Numbered from the stretch's first letter, positions 1-7,555 are shown. The stretch is 36,262 nucleotides of DNA from an uncultured Gammaproteobacteria bacterium (GCA_902826485.1 CADEEZ010000007.1:52365-88626); one strand, 5' to 3'. The notes: a model not told the origin generated them from the letters alone. Translations and numbers: made by a program.

Positions 1-2
1 TT

Positions 3-53
3 TCAGAAGAGTCTGATGGTGAACCAGAATTTAAGCGCGCTCGTAAAAGCTAA
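3..53 (+). CDS. 3' end of an upstream gene (partial)
   Basis: The first bases read in one frame as a charged tail ending at a TAA (51-53): acidic residues (SEESDGEPE) followed by a basic stretch (FKRARKS). Only 16 codons are visible, so no family can be named. The basic end (KRARK) is the kind of sequence found in eukaryotic nuclear-localisation signals, but it is far too short to argue function. Low confidence, because the opposite strand is also open for part of this stretch. Confidence 0.35.
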   Translation, partial: SEESDGEPEFKRARKS

Positions 54-74
54 TTTTTCTATTCCTGTGGAGCT

Positions 75-409
75 TCAAGTCCACAGCAATATTTTGACAT
101 CGTCATCACTAAATCTAAAGTCATAGCCTTGGGAGCCTCACTGGTCAGTGGTTTTCCCGTCTTTCATGGCCTCATAAAATTTTGCAAAAAACCATACAAA
201 CCACACTCACGACTGCAGGCATTCGTGCCAATCAAATTGAACGCCAAGGTTATCCAATACCCCTAATTCGTATGCTCCATTAAAATATAATGCTGAATTT
301 TGAGAAAACTTATTTTTGTATAAATCAAATAGCTTAGAATTGGAATCAAAATTAAAAGCGTTGTTTTCCTTCAAATTAATCTGATCTAGTTTTTTAATCC
401 TTGCTCGCT
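75..409 (-). pseudogene. Possible decayed reading frame with three in-frame TGA stops
   Basis: On the minus strand one frame from about 409 to 75 gives protein-like sequence of ordinary composition (for example NAFNFDSNSKLFDLYKNKF and, beyond the first stop, FFAKFYEAMKDGKTTDQ). It is broken by TGA at 207-209, 138-140 and 75-77. No ATG or ribosome binding site opens it; the only near start is a TTG at 374, which would give 55 residues. TGA is an ordinary stop elsewhere here, so recoding is not implied. The simplest reading is a degenerate gene. The plus strand also has a short open stretch (about 158-283), so strand assignment is uncertain. From 410 to 538 I see only AT-rich spacer plus a short GC-richer stretch near 455-500 that looks repeat-like. 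Confidence 0.3.
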
Positions 410-538
410 TTAATTAAAAGTAAGTATTATATTAAGAGAAGTACTTGATGCTAGCCTTCTCCCTACGCTAAAGCTTCGGAGGACAGGTCGCTGGCCTGAC
501 AAATTTTTAAGTTATTCAACCTGAGTTTGGACTAACAA

Positions 539-1522
539 GTGAATCATACACCTATTCTCAATTGGGCAACCGATTTTCTGGCATCTAAAGGCTATGTTCT
601 ATCACATTCACCTGAAATCGTGCTTGAAACCCCTTGGTCTAACGTCATTCGCTTTAAAACTGCTAAAGAAAATTTTTACTTAAAGCAAACGCCGCCGTCT
701 TTGTTCTTAGAAGCTAAGATTACACAACTCTTAGCAGATCAATTTCATGTCAGCGTGCCTACTGTAATAGCTACCAATGAGGCACATCATTGTTTTCTCA
801 TGAAAGACGCGGGCCAATCTTTACGCAGTTATCTAAAAACAAACTTTCAGCCCGATTTATTGTGCCAAGTCATTAACGAATTTACCACCATTCAACGATT
901 GACAGAGAACCGTATAGAACCTTTTCTTACGCTAGGTGCACCAGATTGGCGATTAGATAAAATACCCAAACTCTATGACGAACTTATCAATCAAAAAGCT
1001 TTATTAAAAGCAGATGGCATGACGGATCAAGAACTACAAAGCTTGCACGATATAAAACCCAAACTCTCTGAACACTGCGAAGCATTATCTCAATATCAGA
1101 TCCCAGAAACTTTAGTTCAATACGATTTTCACACGAACAATATCTTAATTGATCCCAATAATAAAAAAATGACCTACATTGATTTGGGGGAGATGATTAT
1201 TACCCATCCTTATTTTTCTTTACATAATTTTCTTGGGCAGGCTGTTACCCATCATGGCATAAGAAAAGGCGACCCAATTTATAATCAACTTCAATATGCT
1301 TGTTTTGAAAATTGGCTAGGCATCGCCACTCAAAAGCAGTTGTTAGAAGTTTTTGGGTTAATCAACACTTTATTCCCGATTTATTCTGCATTGGCTTATT
1401 ATCGCATAATGAACTGCGTAGGAGTAGAAGCCATTAAATCTTTTTATGCCCAAAAGAAGCCTAATCAACTGGCAACCGATCTGAGAGCATATTTACAAAT
1501 CTCTAAAAAAATAAAAATTTAA
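539..1522 (+). CDS. Aminoglycoside phosphotransferase-fold kinase (APH family)
   Basis: A 327-residue protein of the APH/choline-kinase fold, which transfers phosphate from ATP to a small hydroxyl substrate. The catalytic loop is visible as YDFHTNNIL (D, H and N in the Brenner-type pattern, about residues 200-207). It is followed by the metal-binding IDLGE segment where APH enzymes have I-D-x-x. The N-terminal lobe has FKTAKENFYLKQ, where the ATP-binding lysine is expected. Length fits sugar or cell-wall-related APH kinases such as the MurNAc/GlcNAc kinase AmgK, but the substrate cannot be read from the sequence. The start is GTG with no clear Shine-Dalgarno; the next in-frame Met is well inside the domain, so GTG is preferred. 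It stands alone, convergent with the minus-strand pair that follows. Confidence 0.8.
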   Translation: MNHTPILNWATDFLASKGYVLSHSPEIVLETPWSNVIRFKTAKENFYLKQTPPSLFLEAKITQLLADQFHVSVPTVIATNEAHHCFLMKDAGQSLRSYLKTNFQPDLLCQVINEFTTIQRLTENRIEPFLTLGAPDWRLDKIPKLYDELINQKALLKADGMTDQELQSLHDIKPKLSEHCEALSQYQIPETLVQYDFHTNNILIDPNNKKMTYIDLGEMIITHPYFSLHNFLGQAVTHHGIRKGDPIYNQLQYACFENWLGIATQKQLLEVFGLINTLFPIYSALAYYRIMNCVGVEAIKSFYAQKKPNQLATDLRAYLQISKKIKI

Positions 1523-1523
1523 T

Positions 1524-1748
1524 TTAACAAGCAATCTTGTATAAATTTCTGGGACTTTTCTCAATTTTTTTAGGGATAGTATCGGGGATTTCTTTTGGCG
1601 TTTCTTGCGGAAGTTCTTTTGGCGGTTGTGGCGGTACTTCTTTTGGATCGTTTTGTGGTAATTCATCAGGTACTTTAGGAGGCAATTCTTCTGGGATTTT
1701 TGGCGGCATTTCGGGTGGTATGTCTGATAACAGTATATTATTTTTCAT
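1524..1748 (-). CDS. Small proline-rich repeat protein
   Basis: A 74-residue protein with a short head (MKNNILLSDI) and about 45 residues of irregular PP-x-(E/K)-x-P units such as PPEMPPKIPEELPPKVPDEL, ending in a basic tail with one Cys. There is no signal peptide, membrane helix or recognisable domain. The composition predicts an extended polyproline-like chain. The start is supported by AGGAAAG about nine bases upstream of the ATG. It lies 24 bp downstream of the DJ-1/PfpI gene on the same strand, so the two are probably co-transcribed. Small proteins of this composition occur as hypotheticals in many gammaproteobacteria; I know of no assigned function. Confidence 0.7.
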   Translation of the reverse strand: MKNNILLSDIPPEMPPKIPEELPPKVPDELPQNDPKEVPPQPPKELPQETPKEIPDTIPKKIEKSPRNLYKIAC

Positions 1749-1772
1749 TAAGAAACTTTCCTATATTTATTT

Positions 1773-2318
1773 TTATTTGCATTCGATGAATAATTTTATG
1801 ATTTCTGCATTAAAAGCAGGCAAATCATCTGGTTTGCGACTGGTGATTAATTTTTCGTGTCTAACCACTTCTTTGTCTACCCAATTTGCGCCCGCATTTT
1901 TTAAATCAAGCTGCAAGGAAGGCCATGAAGTCATTGTTTTGCCTTTTACATAATCAGCGTCAATTAATGGCCACGGGCCATGGCAAATGGCAGCAATTGG
2001 TTTATCTGCTTGAATAAATGCTTTGATAAAATTAATGGCTTGGGGGTTCATTCTGAGTTGATCAGGATTCATAACACCACCCGGTAGCACTAATCCCAAA
2101 AAATCGTTTGCATTTGCATCTTCTAATACCATGTCTACTTTAAACTCATCGCCCCAATCTTTGTCCTTCCAGCCCTTTACCTTGGATTTTTCTGGCGAAA
2201 TTAACACCACTTTTGCGCCAGCCTCTTCTAAAGCTTTTTTGGGTTTTTCCATTTCAGATTGTTCAAAACCATTGGAAACCAACATAGCGATTTTAAAATT
2301 TTTTAAGTCATCGTTCAT
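1773..2318 (-). CDS. DJ-1/PfpI family protein (class I glutamine amidotransferase-like)
   Basis: A 181-residue protein of the DJ-1/ThiJ/PfpI superfamily, whose members act as glyoxalases, chaperones or stress-protective hydrolases. The nucleophile elbow is clear: AAICHGPWP with Cys112 and His113. The acidic partner is likely Glu19 (GFEQSEMEKP), and the family motif LVLPGG lies at about 77-81. An upstream TTG would add five residues (MRYFL), but the GAGG eight bases before the internal ATG marks 2318 as the start. Length matches the PfpI/YhbO group. The small proline-rich gene follows 24 bp downstream and is probably in the same transcript. The protein is probably cytoplasmic; the substrate is unknown. 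Confidence 0.88.
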   Translation of the reverse strand: MNDDLKNFKIAMLVSNGFEQSEMEKPKKALEEAGAKVVLISPEKSKVKGWKDKDWGDEFKVDMVLEDANANDFLGLVLPGGVMNPDQLRMNPQAINFIKAFIQADKPIAAICHGPWPLIDADYVKGKTMTSWPSLQLDLKNAGANWVDKEVVRHEKLITSRKPDDLPAFNAEIIKLFIECK

Positions 2319-2528
2319 CAGAAAATACCTCAAATTTTAACGACTTGACATAGAATGAAACAGTACCTTAACGGTCAGTTTATTACTTAAAAGCTAGCAT
2401 AGTTATGTAACGTTGACAGTACAAATGGAGATTTTTTAAAATTAAAAACAGTCAATTCTAGCCATAATTGAAAATTTAGTAGCTGTTCTTCTTATAGGTG
2501 TTTTTATAAAGTTTCTTAAAGCGGCTCT

Positions 2529-2557
2529 TTGACATTTCTAAATCACACTGATATTAT
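2529..2557 (+). promoter_or_regulatory. Sigma70-type promoter for the first double-glycine protein
   Basis: TTGACA (2529-2534) and TATTAT (2552-2557) are separated by exactly 17 bases, close to the sigma70 consensus. Transcription would begin near 2564, about 20 bases before the ATG at 2584. The segment TGATATTATCGG including the -10 recurs at nearly the same distance (34 bases) before the paralogous gene at 5331, so the duplication included the promoter region. Confidence 0.7.
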
Positions 2558-2583
2558 CGGCGTTTTTTAATAGGAATAATTTA

Positions 2584-2877
2584 ATGAAGCTTTTAGATGT
2601 ACTTCAAATAGGTTCTGTTAGTGGTGGAATTAGCGTAAAGTCAGGCGACATACATAATGACCATTCATTTGATTTACACGGCAACTGCAATATATCCATA
2701 TCAGGGGCTCCCTCTACAATTTTGTGGGATGCTTCTAATATGACGATGGGTGTTCAGTCCCTAGTAGACGTTACCCGGAAACTTGATAACCAGACTGTGT
2801 TTGTAACATACATTGTAAAAAAACATGCTGATGGCTGTGACTTTTATCCTATGTTGATAAAGAAAGTCTCTAGTTAA
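2584..2877 (+). CDS. Secreted-type small protein with double-glycine leader (paralogue 1)
   Basis: A 97-residue protein. The N-terminus MKLLDVLQIGSVSGG fits a double-glycine leader: Leu4 at -12, Gln8 at -8, Ile9 at -7, Val12 at -4 and Gly14-Gly15 at -2/-1. Cleavage would leave 82 residues starting ISVK. The mature part has two cysteines, in HGNCNIS and DGCDFY, both conserved in the paralogue at 5331-5618. Shared blocks are SFDLHGNCNIS, WDASNMTM, VDVTR and KHAxGCxFY, which suggests a small disulfide-bonded beta-rich domain. AGGA precedes the ATG, under a strong promoter. Known double-glycine leaders direct export by peptidase-containing ABC transporters; none is encoded in this window. The mature domain is not one I recognise. 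Confidence 0.8.
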   Translation: MKLLDVLQIGSVSGGISVKSGDIHNDHSFDLHGNCNISISGAPSTILWDASNMTMGVQSLVDVTRKLDNQTVFVTYIVKKHADGCDFYPMLIKKVSS

Positions 2878-2915
2878 CCAAAGCTTAGTTTTATTTTTCA
2901 GCTCCCTGCCATTTC

Positions 2916-3065
2916 TCATAAAAAATAGCTGCGCTGATGCTTTATTCCTTCACCCGTGCCTTTCTCTAAAGGCGCGGATATTTTAGGAGCATATTTTCTT
3001 CCACCCCGATAATTAACATAGCGTCTGCTACGTGTGTAACCCATTTGAAGATATTTTCTGACCAT
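2916..3065 (-). CDS. Small basic protein of unknown function (49 aa)
   Basis: A short minus-strand frame with a strong ribosome binding site (GGAAAGGAG six bases before the ATG) encodes 49 residues. It is very basic and rich in Arg, Tyr and Gly: MVRKYLQMGYTRSRRY, then a GGRKYAPKISAPLEKGTGEG segment and a QRSYFL end. There is no hydrophobic helix or signal peptide. Upstream on the same strand a 13-codon frame (MPKPRYLTVHAKN) precedes it and may be a leader or chance. The sequence looks constrained rather than random, and the Shine-Dalgarno argues that it is translated. I do not recognise the family; nucleic-acid or ribosome binding would be a guess from charge alone. Confidence 0.55.
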   Translation of the reverse strand: MVRKYLQMGYTRSRRYVNYRGGRKYAPKISAPLEKGTGEGIKHQRSYFL

Positions 3066-3196
3066 ATCAGCTCCTTTCCAAGGCTAATTTTTAGCATGAA
3101 CTGTAAGATAGCGAGGCTTTGGCATTTAATTCTCATCCATAAGATTATTGTTAGTTTGCTTTACAAGTGTAATATTTTTGAACGCTTCTAAACGTT

Positions 3197-3220
3197 TAAT
3201 TATTTAATATTAAATAATTA
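3197..3220. repeat. 24-bp perfect palindrome
   Basis: The 24 bases centred on 3208/3209 read the same on both strands (core TTTAATATTAAA, flanked by TAATTA and TAATTA). It consists only of A and T. It lies about 45 bases upstream of the -35 of the next promoter, so it could be an operator or a site that extrudes as a cruciform. Low sequence complexity means chance is possible. Confidence 0.45.
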
Positions 3221-3262
3221 TAACTTTAATGCTATAAATGCGTGCACATACCTCATTTCACC

Positions 3263-3292
3263 TTTACATATTAATGATGTGCTGCATATAAT
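3263..3292 (+). promoter_or_regulatory. Promoter for the 99-aa / 528-aa gene pair
   Basis: TTTACA (3263-3268) and a perfect TATAAT (3287-3292) are separated by 18 bases. The ATG of the 99-residue gene follows 18 bases after the -10, giving a very short leader that contains its GGAGG. It probably drives both downstream genes, which are 16 bases apart. Confidence 0.6.
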
Positions 3293-3310
3293 GCGAGCCC
3301 TGGAGGTCAC

Positions 3311-3610
3311 ATGAGTCAAACAGAAACATTAAATGTCTTCTCTACTATCGTTCAACCTTTTTTTAATGTTATTTTCACTATGCTGGGCAGTGAATTTTTT
3401 TGGGTTTGTATCATCGTTTTAATGGGAATTGGTAGGTGGCTCTTATTACGTGAAACTTTACTTTTTGCTGGAAAAAAAGATATTAATCTAACATTACTTG
3501 AAAAGAGAAAAAGAAGACGAATGTTATTTTTTGGCAGAGGGTTACTTTGTGTTGGCTTGCCATTTATAATGATTTTTATTATGCTTTCACTTCTAGCTGC
3601 AATAATCTAA
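3311..3610 (+). CDS. Small membrane protein, two transmembrane helices
   Basis: A 99-residue protein with two strong hydrophobic stretches, about residues 32-48 (FFWVCIIVLMGIGRWLLL) and 76-98 (LLCVGLPFIMIFIMLSLLAAII). They are joined by a very basic loop (EKRKRRR), which should lie in the cytoplasm. There is no signal peptide and no domain I recognise. GGAGG sits six bases before the ATG, and a good promoter lies directly upstream. It precedes the 528-residue gene by 16 bases and is probably co-transcribed with it. Small two-helix proteins beside a large unknown protein can be immunity, holin-like or assembly partners, but nothing in the sequence decides this. Confidence 0.7.
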   Translation: MSQTETLNVFSTIVQPFFNVIFTMLGSEFFWVCIIVLMGIGRWLLLRETLLFAGKKDINLTLLEKRKRRRMLFFGRGLLCVGLPFIMIFIMLSLLAAII

Positions 3611-3626
3611 AAAATAAAAAAATATT

Positions 3627-5213
3627 ATGTCAAAAGAATTAACCTCCGACGTTGAGTTTAACGATGCCTTTGATAAAGATCAAACATGGTTCATAACACA
3701 ATTTAAATATTTGTTAAATATCTATAAAAATCTTGAAGTTTGGACACAATTGAGTGTTGCAACAACAGGATTAGAACTTGCATTTTCAAAAGTACCTCTT
3801 ATTTCTATTCCTAATTCAATTTTAGATGTTGGTGGTGGCCTTGGGAATTTATTCGAAAAAATTAATTCCAAAGATGTCATGCCCAGTGACGTTGCTGGAT
3901 TAGCAAACTCCTTTATGACTTTTGTTGGGGCATTTTCCATTAGCGCTTCTTTAGGGATAGAAACGACTCTAATTGGAGCAAAGTTGATCAGAATCGCTAC
4001 TCTTACAACCCCTGTAAGTATAGGCTTATTTGCCCTAGGATATATTTTAGATCATCATAAAGAAATAAAAGAATATATGAGTAATGAAGCCTATGAATTA
4101 CTAAAAGAGCAATATGCAATTGCTGTAAATAAATTCGAAGAAACCAAAGATGCTTTAAAAACGCATATGGGTGAGCCTTTATTTGATGCTGTAAATGATA
4201 TAAATCAAGCTAATATTGATAAAATATTAATAACTGAAAAAAATGAAAACTTAGCATATAATTTTGATTATTTAGATCCGGTAGGGTCATTAAATTTAAA
4301 AGATAAATTAGAAGTATCTCCTTCAGATTTATATAAGGACTTGAATAAACTTAATACTAAAGCAAATACCGAAGTAGTATTAAAATCTGAACAAAATTTT
4401 GAACTCAATAATATTAATCCTTCAGCTAACCCCTTTTTAGGTGAAACTGAAATAAAACAGTTCGAACCTGAAATACCCCCTCAGGATTTGTTTTTGTCAT
4501 TAGATATGAGTAGTACTAATCTCGAATTAATACATTTAACAAAAGATGATTTAAAAAACTCCCACCTATATACTGTTAAAAGTTCACAAGGCATGACATC
4601 TTATTCTAATAAGGATTTACCTTGGCTTCACGAGAATATTTACATACTTGAAGTTAACGGTAAATTCTTCTTATATAATCATTACGGTATAAATAAAGGT
4701 TTGGCCTTTCCTCTTTTCTTTGATAAAACAACTAAACTTCCAATAGGTTTACCATTAGATATTAATGGAGACTTCACGGAAATGGACGCACTGAAAGTTC
4801 TTGAACATTCACCCCATTTATTTAATGAACCTGGGCATATTTTTAATAATATGGCTTTAGCTGTTTATGAGATGCAACATATCGCCGCACAAACTGCTTT
4901 TATGCATTCTAATATTGGCATGAATGCTGTTCAAGATCGCCTAGCCACTTTTAAAAAAATTAATATAAATGAAATAATAAAGCTTAAAAATGATGCTCTC
5001 GAAACTTTTAATAAAAATTTAAGTGATCATGAAAAAATTTTAAATGAAAATAAAGCTACTCTTTCAACGTCGTCTGGGAATTGGCGAGAGGGAAAATATT
5101 GTTTTGGCTACAATGGTATCAATACCTCGCCAGTGGAAGAATATCTCGGAGATGAAAGTAAAATTATAGTTGAAATGTGTTTTGATAAAAATCCCTATTC
5201 CTTGGGTGAGTGA
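3627..5213 (+). CDS. Large protein of unknown function with central hydrophobic region
   Basis: A 528-residue protein without a recognised domain. Residues 1-60 are helical and amphipathic; 60-80 hold a Gly-rich segment (LDVGGGLGNLF). Residues about 88-142 are hydrophobic, small-residue rich and bounded by charges (MTFVGAFSISASLGIETTL, then TTPVSIGLFALGYI), which could insert in a membrane. The rest is soluble, rich in Asn, Lys and Glu, and ends in a segment with two cysteines (KYCFGYNG, VEMCFDK). No signal peptide and no convincing Shine-Dalgarno are present; translation may be coupled to the upstream membrane protein. The gene pair is bracketed by two paralogous double-glycine proteins, so a toxin or effector role is conceivable but is inference only. 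Confidence 0.75.
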   Translation: MSKELTSDVEFNDAFDKDQTWFITQFKYLLNIYKNLEVWTQLSVATTGLELAFSKVPLISIPNSILDVGGGLGNLFEKINSKDVMPSDVAGLANSFMTFVGAFSISASLGIETTLIGAKLIRIATLTTPVSIGLFALGYILDHHKEIKEYMSNEAYELLKEQYAIAVNKFEETKDALKTHMGEPLFDAVNDINQANIDKILITEKNENLAYNFDYLDPVGSLNLKDKLEVSPSDLYKDLNKLNTKANTEVVLKSEQNFELNNINPSANPFLGETEIKQFEPEIPPQDLFLSLDMSSTNLELIHLTKDDLKNSHLYTVKSSQGMTSYSNKDLPWLHENIYILEVNGKFFLYNHYGINKGLAFPLFFDKTTKLPIGLPLDINGDFTEMDALKVLEHSPHLFNEPGHIFNNMALAVYEMQHIAAQTAFMHSNIGMNAVQDRLATFKKININEIIKLKNDALETFNKNLSDHEKILNENKATLSTSSGNWREGKYCFGYNGINTSPVEEYLGDESKIIVEMCFDKNPYSLGE

Positions 5214-5296
5214 TCAATTTAAGAACAACGCTCAGCGCTGGGAGCTGGAAGCGCGATATAGATGCCCTCTACCACTTGTGGGGGAGGGTGTGCCTT

Positions 5297-5308
5297 TGAT
5301 ATTATCGG
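5297..5308 (+). promoter_or_regulatory. Conserved upstream element TGATATTATCGG (likely -10 region)
   Basis: The 12 bases are identical to 2549-2560 upstream of paralogue 1 and lie 34 bases before the ATG at 5331. TATTAT within it is the likely -10. The matching -35 is weak (TTGTGG at 5276-5281, spacing 18), unlike the near-consensus box of paralogue 1, so this copy may be expressed less or need an activator. Confidence 0.45.
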
Positions 5309-5330
5309 CTTTTTTATTGAGGGTAATTTA

Positions 5331-5618
5331 ATGAAACTTTTAAGTCTGCTCGAAATAGGTTCTGCTTGTGGAGGGATTAGTGTAAAGCCAGGTGGCAAAC
5401 ACCATGGCCCTTCATTTGATTTACACGGTAATTGTAATATTTCCATGTCTGGATATCCCTATACAACTGCCTGGGATGCTTCTAATATGACGATGGACGT
5501 TCCCTACCAAGTAGACGTCACACGCGATCTTGAATACGAGACTTTATATATAACCTACAATGTAACAAAACATGCTCATGGCTGTGAGTTTTATCTTATG
5601 AAGATAAATATGTTCTAG
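5331..5618 (+). CDS. Secreted-type small protein with double-glycine leader (paralogue 2)
   Basis: A 95-residue paralogue of the protein at 2584. The leader MKLLSLLEIGSACGG places Leu4 at -12, Glu8 at -8, Ile9 at -7 and Gly14-Gly15 at -2/-1, a better match to the double-glycine consensus than the first copy. The predicted mature part starts ISVKPGGKHH and keeps the two cysteines (HGNCNIS, HGCEFY) and the WDASNMTM and VDVTR blocks. An upstream in-frame ATG at 5262 exists, but GAGGG seven bases before 5331 and the paralogue alignment set the start at 5331. Divergence from copy 1 is mostly in exposed-looking positions after the GG, so the copies may have different specificities. Confidence 0.8.
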   Translation: MKLLSLLEIGSACGGISVKPGGKHHGPSFDLHGNCNISMSGYPYTTAWDASNMTMDVPYQVDVTRDLEYETLYITYNVTKHAHGCEFYLMKINMF

Positions 5619-5843
5619 GTTACTTCAACTTTAGCAATGCCATTCTCTCCCACATCAAAATTTATTCGTTTAGTTACACGAATAGTCTACTATAAACCAT
5701 CTACAATTAATTATAAGAATAACAATTAAATAAATTTTACTAAATAAATTAACAGTGATTTGTGTGGGTTCGTGAAGCTGAGACACATTTTTTAACCCGA
5801 GGTCTGTTGCTGTCAGTAGCGGTGGACAAAGTAGGAGTATTTA

Positions 5844-7538
5844 ATGCCTCATCTTAATAATGCAAATCTCGATTCTCTTGAGCAACCCGTTTCAAGTTTA
5901 AAATACATTAAAGATAACACAACAAATGAAATAATTAATATTTTATATAGCCATTTACCCCTTAGTGTTATTACTTCTTTTGCTCTTTCATCAGTGATAT
6001 TTTTTACTTTATATCACCCCGTTTCTATTTTTAAAATGAGTTGGTATATTGCGGTAATTTCTGTTTCAATTTTCAGATTTTCTCTTATTCCAATACGTAA
6101 GCTTACTCCCGAACAACCCAACCTACATCTTATACTTTTTATTATAGGTACTGCAATTTCCGCAAGTTGTTGGGGTATTATCGACTCCTTTCTTATGCCA
6201 GAACATGATCTCTTGCAACAAATGATAATCATTATTATCATTGCAGGGGTTTCAGCCGGCGCCATGCAAACATTGCAAGCAAATTGGATTTCCGCCGTAA
6301 TATTTTTAATTTTAACCATAGTACCGTTATGCGTTTGGCTTTTTTCACAAGGAATTTTTGAGTATTATGTTTTGGGTGTAGCCATGTCAGCATATTTAAT
6401 TTTTTGTAGTTTATCCGCATTTAGAGGAAATCGTCTTATCAATGAGGTTTTAACATTAAACTTTAAAAACTTAAATTTAGCGTCCCGTCTATTCACATCA
6501 AATGATGAGCTTACCAATAAAAATAGCCAACTAGAGCGTCATGAACAGGATATGAATATTATTCATCACATGAACGAAAAATTACAACTATGTAAGAATT
6601 CAATTGAGGCCCATTTGGTTATAAAAACATCTGCAGAAGAATTATTTGTTGATTTTCTCGGTGGGTTAACAATAACAGATACCTTAGGAAATCAAGATTT
6701 AGTTGCACAATGGGGTGATAAGCAAACATTACGTATTAAATTTTCTTCAGAGGTATGTTGGGGGCTTCGAAGTGGCAAAAAATATGTAGTTAAAGAAGAT
6801 CAGATGGATTTATTCTGTAATCATTACACCGTTCCACCTGAAGGAAGTTACTGTATACCCTTGATTGTAGATAACAAATTACTGGGTATGATAAATTTTA
6901 ATTTTTCTAAGCAAATCGCTCTCACGAACTATATCATGCAGGTTATGACTGTTTTTGGTGATGTCGTCAAATTAGCTTTAGCAAATATTAAATTACGAGA
7001 AAAATTACAATCGGAAGCAACTCATGATCCTTTAACTAACCTTTATAACCGTCGATATTTAAATGAAGCACTCTCACGAGAATTTCACCGTATCACTCGA
7101 GAAAAAAATAACTTGTGTTTTGTTATGTTAGATTTAGATCATTTTAAAAAGTTTAATGATACTTATGGTCATGACGCCGCCGATGAAATTCTTAAATATA
7201 TCGGTACTTTATTAATCAATAATGTCAGAGGAACGGATATTGCTTGTCGATTTGGCGGTGAAGAATTTGTTTTGGTTTTCATTAATACCACCATCGAAAA
7301 AATCATGCCACTTTTAGAGTTTATTCGGCAAGAAGTTGAAAATGCAAAAATATATTTTAATAAAGAAGTTTTACCCCAAATCACTACCTCTATAGGGGTT
7401 GCACAAGCGCCAGAACATGGCACAACCGTTAACGATATCATCCACGCAGCAGATATGGCTTTGTATGCTGCCAAAAACGCCGGTCGAAATAGAGTGATGA
7501 CAGCTCAATCTGCTGTTCTTCCAAAAAAACCCCTATAA
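5844..7538 (+). CDS. Membrane-bound diguanylate cyclase (GGDEF domain)
   Basis: A 564-residue protein that should make cyclic di-GMP from two GTP at the inner membrane. Six hydrophobic helices fill residues about 38-195, a MASE-like sensor. A linker helix and a GAF-like middle region (about 245-385) follow, then the GGDEF domain (about 390-555). The active-site loop is GGEEF at 471-475, the metal-binding Asp is in MLDLDHFKKFND (about 430), and the signature DPLTNLYNRRY is intact, so the enzyme is probably active. An inhibitory I-site RGTD (462-465) sits exactly five residues before GGEEF, so product feedback is expected. AGGAG precedes the ATG by seven bases. No EAL domain and no adjacent partner gene. 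Confidence 0.93.
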   Translation: MPHLNNANLDSLEQPVSSLKYIKDNTTNEIINILYSHLPLSVITSFALSSVIFFTLYHPVSIFKMSWYIAVISVSIFRFSLIPIRKLTPEQPNLHLILFIIGTAISASCWGIIDSFLMPEHDLLQQMIIIIIIAGVSAGAMQTLQANWISAVIFLILTIVPLCVWLFSQGIFEYYVLGVAMSAYLIFCSLSAFRGNRLINEVLTLNFKNLNLASRLFTSNDELTNKNSQLERHEQDMNIIHHMNEKLQLCKNSIEAHLVIKTSAEELFVDFLGGLTITDTLGNQDLVAQWGDKQTLRIKFSSEVCWGLRSGKKYVVKEDQMDLFCNHYTVPPEGSYCIPLIVDNKLLGMINFNFSKQIALTNYIMQVMTVFGDVVKLALANIKLREKLQSEATHDPLTNLYNRRYLNEALSREFHRITREKNNLCFVMLDLDHFKKFNDTYGHDAADEILKYIGTLLINNVRGTDIACRFGGEEFVLVFINTTIEKIMPLLEFIRQEVENAKIYFNKEVLPQITTSIGVAQAPEHGTTVNDIIHAADMALYAAKNAGRNRVMTAQSAVLPKKPL

Positions 7539-7555
7539 TCCAGAAATTTAAGAAA

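Noticed and set aside
158..283. Short plus-strand open stretch ending at TAA 281-283
   Set aside because: No start or ribosome site, and it lies opposite the longer minus-strand decayed frame; at most one of the two is real.
75..409. TGA read as a sense codon (recoding) at the window start
   Set aside because: TGA is used as the normal stop of intact genes here, so decay explains the stops.
1537..1953. Gly/Ser-rich plus-strand frame
   Set aside because: It is the antisense of the proline-rich gene (PPx codons read as GGx) and lacks a ribosome site.
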